Shown: piece after piece, positions 46,555 to 54,958 of the stretch
Position numbering within the stretch: position 1 is the first letter of the stretch
Layout of the letters: each line of letters opens with the position of its first letter
From: Pseudarthrobacter equi
Lineage (GTDB): Bacteria > Actinomycetota > Actinomycetes > Actinomycetales > Micrococcaceae
Direction of reading: 5' to 3'
Assembly (NCBI RefSeq): GCF_900105535.1
Contig: NZ_LT629779.1
Span: 434,001-498,000 of the forward strand
Length of the DNA: 64,000 nucleotides
Program-made: the position numbers and the translations under genes
Notes under the pieces: generated by a model
What the model was told of the DNA's origin: nothing
Seen by the model: the letters and a program-made list of their open reading frames with translations, nothing else
The model's database searches: none

Positions 46555-47600
46555 CTTCCACTCCGTATAGTTCGAAGACTATGGCGACTTACAAGGACAT
46601 CCAGCGGCTTACCGGGCTTTCACTTTCCACGATTTCGAAGTACTACAACGGCGGCAGCGTCCGCCAAAGTAATGGCGAGGCTATCCAGCGCGCTGCCGAC
46701 GAGCTGGGTTTCCAAATCAACGACTTCGCACGCAGTCTGCGACGAGGTACCAGTCAAACGGTGGGCGTTTTGCTGCCTGCACTGGACAACGGCTTCCACC
46801 TCGCAATTATCGCCGGCGTGGAAAAGTACCTGCAGGTGCACGGCGTTGGCGTCATCGTGGTTTCAAGCCATCCCGAAGAAAGACGGCCAGGCGGTGCGGT
46901 TGATGCCCTGCGCTCGAAGCGGGTGGACGGCATCGTCGCAGTGCCGTCAGTCCACGATGCTGAAGCGCTTAAACAGGCTGATGAGGCTGGGATACCGGTA
47001 GTCACAGTCGACCGCACCTTTCCGGGCCTGGAAACAGATCATGTCCAGCTTGACAACTATGCAGCCGGGGCCATGGTGGCCCATTATCTTCTCGACCACC
47101 GCCACAAGCGGATAGCCATCATCGGCGGCGACCATTCCGTTCCATCGCTTACCGAACGCCATAATGGCTTCCTTGACGCGCTGGAGCAGCGAGGAGTAGA
47201 CCGCGAGGAATCCTGGTCCTCTGAAAACGACCTCACCATCGAAGCTGGACGACGCGCAGTTCGGCTACTGCTGGCGCGCGGCAACCGGCCAACGGCCATG
47301 TTCGCAGCAAATTACGAATTGACCGTTGGCGCGTTGATAGGACTTAACGAATCCGGTCTGGTCGTGCCGGACGATATGTCCTTCGTCGGGTTCGACATCG
47401 CTGAGATCGCCCAAGTGACCCGTCCCCCGATGGCCACAGTCGTCCAACCCATGGCTGAGATCGCCGAACACGCAGCACGCCGGATACTGGCCCGGATGAA
47501 CAGCTCAGACGCACCGCGGGACATGCAGACCCTTCCAGCTGATTTGCGCACGGGAAGCTCCGTGCGTCACCTCGGACAGCCCGCCTCCACCGCGACCTGA
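46551..47600 (+). CDS. LacI-family transcriptional regulator (intact)
   Basis: A 349-residue LacI/GalR protein, full length: HTH (TYKDIQRLTGLSLSTISKYY), hinge region (ARSLRRGTSQTVGVLLP) and periplasmic-binding-like core (VDGIVAVPSV, IPVVTVDRTFPG, RIAIIGGDHS, DMSFVGFDIAEIAQ, PPMATVVQPM). The recognition helix STISK with Lys instead of the usual Arg is uncommon. It is the only intact LacI gene in the window and sits inside the cluster whose promoters carry paired CGAAACGWTTCG operators, so it is the first candidate for binding them. Coupled to the aldo/keto reductase by ATGA. Confidence 0.9.
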   Translation: MTSTPYSSKTMATYKDIQRLTGLSLSTISKYYNGGSVRQSNGEAIQRAADELGFQINDFARSLRRGTSQTVGVLLPALDNGFHLAIIAGVEKYLQVHGVGVIVVSSHPEERRPGGAVDALRSKRVDGIVAVPSVHDAEALKQADEAGIPVVTVDRTFPGLETDHVQLDNYAAGAMVAHYLLDHRHKRIAIIGGDHSVPSLTERHNGFLDALEQRGVDREESWSSENDLTIEAGRRAVRLLLARGNRPTAMFAANYELTVGALIGLNESGLVVPDDMSFVGFDIAEIAQVTRPPMATVVQPMAEIAEHAARRILARMNSSDAPRDMQTLPADLRTGSSVRHLGQPASTAT

Positions 47601-47609
47601 AAGACAAAA

Positions 47610-48023
47610 ATGCTTACCAATGAACTGATCCATCCCCACCTTATCGGCGCCCTCGCAGCGGCCGGACACGGTACCCGCCTCCTCTTGGCCGACGGCAACT
47701 TCCCTTATTCCTCCCACAGCAACCCGGCCGCAGAGAAGATTTACCTCAATCTCCGTCCCGGCCTCCTGACCGTCGACGATGTCCTGTCCGCGCTGCTCAG
47801 CGCCGTCAACATCGAGTCAGCAACCGTAATGAACTCCGACGGTTCACCCGTTCCGGCCCACACCAGCTACCGGGAAGCTCTCGGGGAGGCAATCCCTTTT
47901 GAGCAGGTGGACCGCTACGCCTTTTACGACCTTGCCAGGGCCAATGACACAGCCATCGTCGTCGCCACGGGCGACCAGCGACTCTACGCAAACATCTTGC
48001 TCACCATCGGCCTTGCCGGCTGA
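47610..48023 (+). CDS. RbsD/FucU-family pyranase/mutarotase
   Basis: A 137-residue protein of the RbsD/FucU family, which interconverts sugar ring or anomeric forms. The start MLTNELIHPHLIGALAAAGH contains the catalytic His20, followed by LLLADGNFP. The C-terminal YAFYDLARANDTAIVVATGD, then QRLYANILL, is family-typical. Its neighbour, the GH29 fucosidase gene, 26 bases on, makes L-fucose anomers the likely substrate, although a RhaM-type mutarotase is also present in the fucose operon at 34196. Confidence 0.87.
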   Translation: MLTNELIHPHLIGALAAAGHGTRLLLADGNFPYSSHSNPAAEKIYLNLRPGLLTVDDVLSALLSAVNIESATVMNSDGSPVPAHTSYREALGEAIPFEQVDRYAFYDLARANDTAIVVATGDQRLYANILLTIGLAG

Positions 48024-48049
48024 TTGATCAGAATCTCGGAAACAACCTG

Positions 48050-49270
48050 ATGACACCTTCCACAACCGTCGCTCTCCCCGTCTGGGCTCAGGAAGCCAGC
48101 CTCGGTATCTTCATCCACTGGGGACCATACTCCGTGCCCGCCTGGGCAGAACCAACAGGGGCTTGGGGCGCCATCCCTCCAGAGACCTGGTTTGCTCACA
48201 ACGCTTATGCCGAATGGTATGCAAACACCATACGGATTGAAGGGTCCCCCGCCGCCGAGCACCACAAGGCCACCTTCGGGGACGTACCGTACGAGACGTT
48301 CCTGGACCAGTGGCGCGCGGAGAAGTACGACCCGGCCTCTTGGGCTGCACTCTTCCAGTCCATTTGTGCCGACTACGTCATTCCAGTCACCAAACATCAT
48401 GACGGAATCACTCTGTGGGAAGCCCCCGGCACAGCGGACCTCAACACGGTGGTCCGCGGTCCCCGCCAGGACCTTCTGGCCCCCCTGGCGGAGGCCGTGC
48501 GTGCCGTTGGCATCCGTTTCGGCGTTTACTATTCGGGTGGCCTGGACTGGGCATTCACCAGCTATCCGCCAATCACATCCATGGAGGAAGTGGACCTTTT
48601 CCGGCCTACTGACGCCGCCTATGCCGAATATGCAACCGCCCATGTGCGCGACCTCATCGACCGCTTCAAACCGTCAGTGATTTGGAATGACATCGACTGG
48701 CCCGACGCAGGAAGGGCTGACGGGTCCCTGACCGAGCTGCTGGAGCACTACCGCCAGCTTGTTCCGGACGGCATCGTCAATGACAGGTGGGGCGCGGACG
48801 TATGGGATTACCGCACCAGCGAATACTCCCACGACACACACAACGAGTCCGGGATCGGTTGGGAGCATAATCGTGGGCTTGGCTTCTCCTTCGGCTACAA
48901 CCAGATCGAGAACCTGGAGCTAACCATGTCCACCCAAGAAATTGCCAAGCTCTATGCAGATGTCGTCTCACGCGGCGGTCGGCTGCTCCTCAACGTCGGC
49001 CCCACTGCCGCAGGGGAAATACCCGATGTGCAACTTCGAAGCCTCACCGGCCTTGCGCCTTGGATACAAAACGTCAAACCATACACAATTCAGCGCCGCC
49101 CAGCTCAACCGTCCGATGACATCAAGATCACTGGAGACGGCTGGTCGCGCGCCTGGGTCAGCGGTAAGAACCTGGTCGTTATTGCTGACGATTTTGAGAA
49201 AGTCAGAATAGATGCGGGCGCCCTCGAGGTGGTCGCCATCAGCCTCCCGGTCCAAGACGGGACTGACTGA
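48050..49270 (+). CDS. Alpha-L-fucosidase, glycoside hydrolase family 29
   Basis: A 406-residue GH29 enzyme without signal peptide, so probably cytoplasmic. Motifs: LGIFIHWGPYSVPAWAE near the N-terminus, VTKHHDGITLWEAPG, FGVYYSGGLDW and the nucleophile candidate Asp214 in VIWNDIDWPD; then GGRLLLNVGPTAAGEIP near residue 310-325. It retains the alpha-L-fucose-releasing TIM barrel and a short C-terminal beta domain. Expected to liberate L-fucose from imported pectin or xyloglucan oligosaccharides for the oxidation pathway at 32-37 kb. Confidence 0.92.
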   Translation: MTPSTTVALPVWAQEASLGIFIHWGPYSVPAWAEPTGAWGAIPPETWFAHNAYAEWYANTIRIEGSPAAEHHKATFGDVPYETFLDQWRAEKYDPASWAALFQSICADYVIPVTKHHDGITLWEAPGTADLNTVVRGPRQDLLAPLAEAVRAVGIRFGVYYSGGLDWAFTSYPPITSMEEVDLFRPTDAAYAEYATAHVRDLIDRFKPSVIWNDIDWPDAGRADGSLTELLEHYRQLVPDGIVNDRWGADVWDYRTSEYSHDTHNESGIGWEHNRGLGFSFGYNQIENLELTMSTQEIAKLYADVVSRGGRLLLNVGPTAAGEIPDVQLRSLTGLAPWIQNVKPYTIQRRPAQPSDDIKITGDGWSRAWVSGKNLVVIADDFEKVRIDAGALEVVAISLPVQDGTD

Positions 49271-49291
49271 GGACAACAGCCGGTCGCAGGT

Positions 49292-49324
49292 GATGGTGAG
49301 CGGCGAATAATGCTGCTCACCATC
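49292..49324. terminator. Weak hairpin after the fucosidase gene
   Basis: GATGGTGAGC and GCTCACCATC (10 bp) around a 13-base loop, 21 bases after the GH29 stop; no T-run. Confidence 0.5.
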
Positions 49325-49439
49325 CCCTAAGCCAGCCCGCCCCATCAATCTCCTGCGTGAGGAGGGCAACGAATAGGCAAGCCGCGCGGACGCAAAGAGT
49401 CCAATCTAGCGGTCACCGCGCGAGGAAGAGGGACACTTC

Positions 49440-50054
49440 ATGGAACCACCCCCCCAGCTGCAAGGCGAGCTGGTATCGCAAGGAAAGAGTCGTCAATTGA
49501 CTAACGTGACGATCAAAACCGTTGCCAAGCACGCCGGAGTTTCCACGGCTACGGTTTCCCGGGTTTTGAGCGGCAACGGACGTGTGTCGCCCGAACTGCA
49601 GGAGGCCGTAAGGCAGTCAGCAGAGGCGCTCAACTACTCGATCAATGCGGTGGCCATTGCCTTGCGTAGCTCCCGCACGGCCACCATGGGCATGATTGTT
49701 CCAGAAATTGACAGTCCAGCCATGAGCCGCCTAATCCAGCAGGTAGTCAACGTCTTGGAGTGAATGGACGTCCACCTTATGCTTTCCAGCTCACAGCACA
49801 ACGCCCGGCGAGAACGGCTCGCGCTCAAATCCCTCATTGCACGACGGGTGGACGGACTAATTGTTAGTCCCGCTGACAGCTCCAGTGATCTCGACGTTCT
49901 GGCAAGCACCGCGCTGTCCATACCGATAATCCATGTCCGCCAAGGGGCAACACGATGGGACATCGAATCAAGCAGGTTAAGGCACGAAGCGGTAATGAGG
50001 CGTGTGATAGACCATCTAAAATCCCAGAACCCGGCGGCAGAAATGGTTCAGTAG
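49440..50054 (+). pseudogene. Decayed LacI-family regulator gene
   Basis: The first 107 codons encode a standard LacI N-terminus (VTIKTVAKHAGVSTATVSRV, then LSGNGRVSPELQEAVRQSAE, hinge IALRSSRTATMGMIVPEI) and end at TGA (49761-49763). The same frame reopens immediately and continues with the expected core sequence (MDVHLMLSSSQHNARRERLA, RRVDGLIVSPADSS, IPIIHVRQG) for 96 codons to a TAG at 50052. The last ~170 residues of a LacI protein (second lobe) are missing. One nonsense mutation plus a 3' truncation make it non-functional as a full regulator. The 107-residue piece could still fold as a DNA-binding headpiece but would lack the ligand and dimer core. Confidence 0.85.
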
Positions 50055-50097
50055 TCCGCGATCCCAAGGAACTCATACGAACAACGAAGGAAAAACC

Positions 50098-50328
50098 GTG
50101 GTGAATGGTGATGAAGAATACCGCATCCTCAGCTGTGCTGAGTTGCGTCCGGGTGAATTCATTGAAGCACGAATCAATGACCGGCTTCTCCTCCGCGGAG
50201 AGGTCGCAGAGATAATGCCCTCACAGGAATTGCTTTGGATTCGCGAAGAATCATTGGGCTGTCGCCGTCTTTTGGATCTTACTGAAATCGACATTTACAG
50301 AATTCAGGGTTCAACCCCAGGCCTCTAA
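50098..50328 (+). CDS. Small conserved-looking protein of unknown function
   Basis: A 76-residue acidic protein (MVNGDEEYRILSCAELRPGE; ARINDRLLLRGEVAEIMPSQ; LLDLTEIDIYRIQG) that reads as a small beta-rich domain. GTG start with AAGGAAAAACC directly upstream; strong terminator 6 bases after the stop. These signals argue that it is a real gene. No family recognised. Confidence 0.6.
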   Translation: MVNGDEEYRILSCAELRPGEFIEARINDRLLLRGEVAEIMPSQELLWIREESLGCRRLLDLTEIDIYRIQGSTPGL

Positions 50329-50334
50329 TCAACA

Positions 50335-50380
50335 GGAAGCCTCTCAGCGGCGGCTGTAGTGGCGCCGCTGAGAGGCTTCC
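50335..50380. terminator. Perfect 18-bp hairpin after the small gene
   Basis: GGAAGCCTCTCAGCGGCG and its exact complement CGCCGCTGAGAGGCTTCC around a 10-base loop. The strongest hairpin in the window. T-rich sequence follows (TGTTCTATAGC). Confidence 0.88.
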
Positions 50381-50648
50381 TGTTCTATAGCGGTCTCTTT
50401 CCCTTAGGAGCCTGCCTCCCGCTCCTGGTCTCGAACCTCGCCTTCGCCAGTTAGGGTGACGTGTTCGGCGGCCAGGTGGTTGCCCCGCGACGTGCTCGAC
50501 TGCGTCGTCTACCGCGCCGAAGTCGCCGCCCTCAAGACTTCAGTTAGCCCCTCAAGCATCCAACAAGGTCAGCTCGCCTGCCATCGAAGACGACCAAAAC
50601 GGGTAAAGATAACCACATCAAAGTGGCTCGATTGTCGCCACTTGAATA
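50381..50648. other. 268-base gap up to the IS left end
   Basis: Nothing assignable. One 75-codon ORF (from 50456) runs across the IS end and lacks a ribosome site; part of it (RDVLDCVVYRAEVAALK) has some protein-like character and may be gene debris. Confidence 0.35.
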
Positions 50649-50704
50649 TGTCAACGTCATTCAGGACCACTACGACGGCCTGATTCAGGGCCACCCAGAC
50701 CACG
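50649..50704 (+). repeat. Left terminal inverted repeat of the IS21 element
   Basis: Contains two copies of the internal repeat, ATTCAGGACCACTACGACGG and, next to it, TGATTCAGGGCCACCC, which match the right end in inverse orientation. Confidence 0.75.
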
Positions 50705-50756
50705 TTAGTACCAGGATTGGCTGTTCTGATGGCTTCTCCGGCGTTTAGAGTCAGAC

Positions 50757-51305
50757 ATGACTGAGAAGCGCAGACGTCTATATTTGGTTCTTTTGCTTGT
50801 CGGCGGGGGTGGGGCCTATTTTCTCTATGAGCTCCTCTCCGGCGAACCTTCAGACCTTGCGGCAATAGGTACTCTCATCTTCTTAGGTGCCGTCAGTCTG
50901 ATGCTCATTGTCTTAGTGCGTCAGCGGCGCCGGTCATCGCAGCGGCTGGCCCAGCGTGGCCAGATTGAGTGTTACATCCGTCGACCCGATGCGCCCCAGG
51001 GAGACCGCTATAGGAAATGGAATATCGGACTCGTGACGGCAGACCAGGGAGTACTCACCTTCCAGCCGGTCCTAGGTCGGACACGCATAGCGAGAGGTGA
51101 CCCTTTCGATATTCGCGTTATGGCTACTACCGGATCCCGCTATCCCGCTACGAAATGGGACAAGTTCAACCGATTGGAGGCCAACGCTATCGTTCTGCCG
51201 GTGAACACTGTTGATGGACCCCTCGAGATCGCGGGTCAGACCAATACGCTCGACAATATTGAGGCATTCCTAACAGGGAAGGAGTCCCGAGGCCCTCGTA
51301 CCTAA
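50757..51305 (+). CDS. Membrane protein inside the IS21 element (possible passenger)
   Basis: A 182-residue protein with two N-terminal membrane helices (YLVLLLVGGGGAYFLYELL; AAIGTLIFLGAVSLMLIVLV), a basic stretch (RQRRRSSQRLAQRG) and a cytoplasmic ~120-residue domain (IECYIRRPDA, WNIGLVTADQGVLTFQPVLG, LPVNTVDGPLEIAGQTNTLD) that resembles DUF2550-type domains of actinobacteria. It lies between istB and the IS left end, on the opposite strand. The ribosome site is weak. It is either cargo of the element or chromosomal sequence captured when a second IS end was used. Confidence 0.6.
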   Translation: MTEKRRRLYLVLLLVGGGGAYFLYELLSGEPSDLAAIGTLIFLGAVSLMLIVLVRQRRRSSQRLAQRGQIECYIRRPDAPQGDRYRKWNIGLVTADQGVLTFQPVLGRTRIARGDPFDIRVMATTGSRYPATKWDKFNRLEANAIVLPVNTVDGPLEIAGQTNTLDNIEAFLTGKESRGPRT

Positions 51306-51430
51306 TCAGACCTCAGAAACAACTCTGGCGTCCCCTCCAGGGTCCCGAGGGAAGCCGTGGACTAGACCCAGCGACTTGCGCCGCGTGAGGCGTCTCCTTT
51401 GGGATGCTGGATCGGAGTCACCTGAGAGGG

Positions 51431-52246
51431 CTATGAGTTTTGTTGGGCGATGGTGTGGGCGAGGCGGTAGGAGTCTGTGCCGGTTTCGATGATGGTGCCG
51501 TTGAAGGTGAGGCGGTCCACGATTGCGGCGCAAAGGCGCGGGTCACTGAAGGTTTTGGTCCAGCCTGAGAAGGATTCGTTGGAGGCGATGGCAATGGAGT
51601 TCTTTTCTTCCCGTTCGGTGAGGACCTGGAAGAGGAGCTCGGCGCCTCGGCGGTCCAGTTCCATATAGCCCAGCTCGTCGATGCACAGCAGGTCGACGCG
51701 GCCATAGCGGGCAATGGTTTTGGCCAGCATTTTCTCATCGGCAGCTTCGACGAGTTCGTTCACGAGCCGGGTGGCGAGGGTGTATTTGACTCGGTAGCCC
51801 TTCTCCGCGGCGGCTGTGCCGAGACCGATGAGTAGGTGGGATTTACCGGTCCCTGAGTCTCCTATGAGGCATAGGGGTGCGCCTTTGCGGATCCAGTCCC
51901 CGGTGGCCAGGGTGTGGATCGTTGCGGGGTTGATGTTCTGATTGGCGTCGAAATCGAAGTCTCCGAGCCATTTGTCCCTGGGGAAGTTTGCGGCCTTAAC
52001 GCGGCGGATCGATGAGCGCCGGTCCCTATCGTCGCATTCGGCCAGCAGCAGCTCGGCCAGGAACCCCTGGTAGGACAGTTGTTCTTTCCCGGCAACGCTC
52101 AGTGCTTCGTCCAGGACGCCACGGATGGTGGGCAGGCGCAGCCGGCGGCAGGCCTGGTCCACGGCTGCGACCGCGGCCTGTTCGGTCAGACCGCGTCGCC
52201 GGCGCAGGACCGGGGTGACGGTTGTAGCAGGTGCTGTGGGGCTCAT
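51431..52246 (-). CDS. istB: IS21 transposition helper ATPase IstB
   Basis: A 271-residue AAA+ (DnaA-like) ATPase that assists IstA in target choice. Walker A GDSGTGKSHLLIGLG, Walker B DLLCIDELGYMELD, and sensor-type NGTIIETGTDSYRLAHTIAQ at the C-terminus. Complete in length. Its start overlaps the istA stop (ATGA), the usual IS21 arrangement. Confidence 0.95.
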   Translation of the reverse strand: MSPTAPATTVTPVLRRRRGLTEQAAVAAVDQACRRLRLPTIRGVLDEALSVAGKEQLSYQGFLAELLLAECDDRDRRSSIRRVKAANFPRDKWLGDFDFDANQNINPATIHTLATGDWIRKGAPLCLIGDSGTGKSHLLIGLGTAAAEKGYRVKYTLATRLVNELVEAADEKMLAKTIARYGRVDLLCIDELGYMELDRRGAELLFQVLTEREEKNSIAIASNESFSGWTKTFSDPRLCAAIVDRLTFNGTIIETGTDSYRLAHTIAQQNS

Positions 52247-53922
52247 GAGATGTTCTCCTTCGACGCGGTTTTTGCAGGGTGTTCGGCGCGTTTGGCCAGC
52301 AGCTCGTCATAGGCACGGACTGAGGGCAGGGGCCGGCTATCAGAAGGCAGCCCGGCGATGACGGCCGCCGGGTCCATGAGTCGACGCTGGGTCAGGCTGA
52401 CAACGCGTTGCACTTTCGCTTGAGCGTGGGCACCGCGATGACGGTCCGACCTGGGCCCACCCTCAGCGGCGGAGGTCGTTGCGTGTCTGCGGGCTTCGAC
52501 CGCGACGACATCGGCGCTTACCGCACCCACCCGCAGCGCGGCGGTGATCCCTGCCTGAATGTCTGCAGCGTCCATAGACCGGTGGAGCAGCAAGACATCG
52601 ATCAGTTCACGAGTCCCTTCGGCGTCGCCGTTGACCCGGCGCGAGGCGGCCCAGAAGGCCTCATGGGCGCTGGTGAAAGAACCTGATGCCCGAGCCCGTG
52701 CCAAAGCCGTGGAACCAGGCAAAGCACCGGGTTTGGTCTTGAGGACCTCCAGGTAATGGTCCAGCTGAACCGACTGGCCGCCCTTGGCGACGATTCTCTG
52801 ATGCCGGGCCGCCACCGCGCGGCCGTCGAACACCACAAGCTCTGACGCCCGCAAGGACACCCGGACCCTTCGGCCGATGAACCGTGCCGGTACGGAGTAC
52901 TTCACCATCCGCACCGTGATCATTGAGGATCTGTCCACTCTTGGGTTCAGCACGAGACCGGGGTCGAACTCTTCGGCCGGCAACGGCGCCAGGAACGGGC
53001 GCTCGGCGGCGAAGTCGTGGCCGATGGTGCGGATCCTGCCATCGAACCGCCGCTGATCGTCCTCCGCCTCCCTATACCGGATCCGGTCGTTGAGCTCCTC
53101 AAGGGACTTCGCGACAGGCATCGGGGTAAGGCGGTTGCGGCGGAACCAGCCCACTTCGCCCTCGACGCCGCCTTTCTCGTGAGCCCCGGCAATACCTGGT
53201 TGGCAATAAAAAGAATCAAAACCGTAGAACGAGCGGAACAACACCCACCGGTCGTTCTCCACACGGTTCCGGCCCTGCCCGAACACCACGGTCCTGACGG
53301 CACTGGTGAGGTTGTCATAGCGGATGTGCTTCACAGGCACGCCACCGATCTCATTGAACGCTTCGATGTGACCTTCCAGAAATGCTTCCTGCGCCTGAGT
53401 GGGGTAAACCCGGTGGATCGCTTTGCCGGAGTGGGAGAGACGGAAGATGAACATATGGCACTTCGTCTTCACCCCGTCCAACACGATCCAGACCTCACCG
53501 AAGTCCACTTCAGCCTCCGCGCCCGGGGCATGTTCTTGCGGAACAAACACCTCAACCCTGCGGCCGGCCTCCACATCGATCTGCGCCCGGCGGACCCGGA
53601 CGTAGTCACGCACCGTCGAATACGACAGCTCTAGCGCATCGTGCTCCTCAATGAGCCGGGCAAGAATCCTACGGGCCGTGTGGCGTTGCTTCCGCGGAGC
53701 CGTCGTGTCCTCGACCAGCATTGCGTCAATGGCCGGTTTAAAGGGATCCAGCCGAGGCGAGGACCTCACCGGAGTCTTCCGTGCTGGAGGGACGGGATCC
53801 GACAATGCCTGCCGCACCGTGTCCCTACCAACTTGATACCGCTTTGCCAGACCGCGGATGGATAACCCCTCGATACGGGCATCTCTGCGAATACTGGCAA
53901 ACAGCTCCAAGCGCGCTCTCAT
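52243..53922 (-). CDS. istA: IS21 transposase IstA
   Basis: A 559-residue DDE transposase. N-terminal HTH (SIRGLAKRYQVGRDTVRQAL), then the catalytic core: Asp in GAEAEVDFGEVWIV, Asp in IRYDNLTSAV, and Glu in HEKGGVEGEVGWFRRN. The C-terminal beta-barrel (YSVPARFIGRRVRVSLRASE) and a basic tail follow. The frame is open over the full expected length, so the element may still be active. The start at MRARLELF is favoured; an in-frame Met lies 4 codons earlier. Confidence 0.95.
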   Translation of the reverse strand: MRARLELFASIRRDARIEGLSIRGLAKRYQVGRDTVRQALSDPVPPARKTPVRSSPRLDPFKPAIDAMLVEDTTAPRKQRHTARRILARLIEEHDALELSYSTVRDYVRVRRAQIDVEAGRRVEVFVPQEHAPGAEAEVDFGEVWIVLDGVKTKCHMFIFRLSHSGKAIHRVYPTQAQEAFLEGHIEAFNEIGGVPVKHIRYDNLTSAVRTVVFGQGRNRVENDRWVLFRSFYGFDSFYCQPGIAGAHEKGGVEGEVGWFRRNRLTPMPVAKSLEELNDRIRYREAEDDQRRFDGRIRTIGHDFAAERPFLAPLPAEEFDPGLVLNPRVDRSSMITVRMVKYSVPARFIGRRVRVSLRASELVVFDGRAVAARHQRIVAKGGQSVQLDHYLEVLKTKPGALPGSTALARARASGSFTSAHEAFWAASRRVNGDAEGTRELIDVLLLHRSMDAADIQAGITAALRVGAVSADVVAVEARRHATTSAAEGGPRSDRHRGAHAQAKVQRVVSLTQRRLMDPAAVIAGLPSDSRPLPSVRAYDELLAKRAEHPAKTASKENIS

Positions 53923-54001
53923 CCGGACCTCCAAATGTTGCTTTCATCAGATGAAGCAACATTGAGGGTGGTCCTGGTTCAGACCGTCACAACCAACCGG
54001 C

Positions 54002-54057
54002 GAGTCGTGGGATGGTCCTGATTCAAGCCGTCACACCGGTCCTGAATCAAACTGCCA
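54002..54057 (-). repeat. Right terminal inverted repeat of the IS21 element
   Basis: Multiple repeats of the motif GGTCCTGAATCA / GGTCCTGATTCA / GGTCCTGGTTCA, each with a GTCACA-type extension, lie at 53968-54057. They are likely IstA binding sites and overlap the istA promoter. Confidence 0.8.
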
Positions 54058-54109
54058 TAGTCACCACTCCCTTTTGCCATCCCCACAAGGTCCGTAGCGT
54101 CGGAATTAC

Positions 54110-54958
54110 TCAACGGGAGACGCCACCCAAAGCAACCCCTTTTGCTATGGATTTATTAAAGATCAGATAGATGATCACCAAGGGGATGGTGGCGAGTGTC
54201 AACCCCGCAAACATTGCCCCGGTGTTATTGCTGAATTGACCTTGAAAATCAAGCAGTCCCACGGGAATCGTACGGCTGGACGGAGTCTGCAGCAGAACGA
54301 TCGCCAGCTGCGTTTCGCCCCAAACAAAGAACCCGTTGACCATCCCGACAGCGACAATAGGTCCTTTCGAGAGTGGAAGAACGATGCGAGTGAACGTGGC
54401 AGTGATACCCAAGCCGTCGAGGGCGGCTGCCTCTCGGAGTTCACCAGGGAAGCCCATGTAAAAGCCATGAAGGATCAGTACGCATGTAGGCAGACACAGG
54501 GCGACGTAGACGACCCCGAGCGCCCACGGTGAACTGAGCAGGTTCAGGGTGCTGAAGGCTGAGTAGTACGGCAGCAGCAACATGATCAGGGGCAGGGTGG
54601 TGGCAACGAGGAATGCACGAATGATTGCGACTCGAACACGTGTTGGAGTCAGCGTCGCGAAGTAGGCTGTCAGTGCTCCAAGCAACAGCGAGAACGTGAT
54701 CGCCACGACAGCAACGACGGCTGAGTTGAGTAGATAGGTGGAAAATCCTCGCCCGCCGCTTGGTCCGGTCCAGGCGTCAAGGAAGTTGGTTGGATTCCAT
54801 TCGGCGTTGACTACGCCCAGAGGGTTGGTAAATATATCGGTGTTCGACTTGAAACCGAGCAGAATGATGAGCAGAAAGGGCAGAGCGGCCAGAACAGACC
54901 ACACTACCGCTGTGATTTGTGCTGCTGTGCCGGCGGGGGTCAGGCGTTTTTTAGTCAT
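54110..54958 (-). CDS. Carbohydrate ABC transporter permease (MalG type), second importer
   Basis: A 282-residue permease with six helices and the EAA loop LREAAALDGLGITATFTRIV. The start MTKKRLTPAG overlaps the preceding stop as TAATG (54958). It belongs to a three-gene importer (binding protein, MalF, MalG) whose promoter carries two LacI-type operators. No ATPase gene. The right end of the IS21 element lies 53 bases downstream of its stop codon, so the insertion did not break the operon's coding part but may have separated it from former downstream genes. Confidence 0.92.
   Translation of the reverse strand: MTKKRLTPAGTAAQITAVVWSVLAALPFLLIILLGFKSNTDIFTNPLGVVNAEWNPTNFLDAWTGPSGGRGFSTYLLNSAVVAVVAITFSLLLGALTAYFATLTPTRVRVAIIRAFLVATTLPLIMLLLPYYSAFSTLNLLSSPWALGVVYVALCLPTCVLILHGFYMGFPGELREAAALDGLGITATFTRIVLPLSKGPIVAVGMVNGFFVWGETQLAIVLLQTPSSRTIPVGLLDFQGQFSNNTGAMFAGLTLATIPLVIIYLIFNKSIAKGVALGGVSR

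Larger units (their letters stand above)
50649..54057 (-). mobile_element. IS21-family insertion sequence with a passenger ORF (3.4 kb)
   Basis: The element carries istA and istB on the minus strand. Both ends can be placed from inverted repeats: left end from 50649 (TGTCAACGTCATTCAGGACC) and right end to 54057, read on the minus strand as TGGCAGTTTGATTCAGGACC. The ends align without gaps for about 50 bases, including the repeated core GACGGCnTGAnTCAGG. Terminal TG...CA is typical of IS21. Usual length is 2-2.5 kb; here ~780 bases beyond istB hold a 182-residue ORF in the opposite direction. No target duplication is evident (AATA left, TAGT right). Confidence 0.85.

Noticed and set aside
50335..50380. 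18-bp perfect inverted repeat as a possible IS end or attachment site
   Set aside because: Position directly behind a stop codon and hairpin geometry fit a terminator better; it does not match the IS21 ends at 50649 and 54057.
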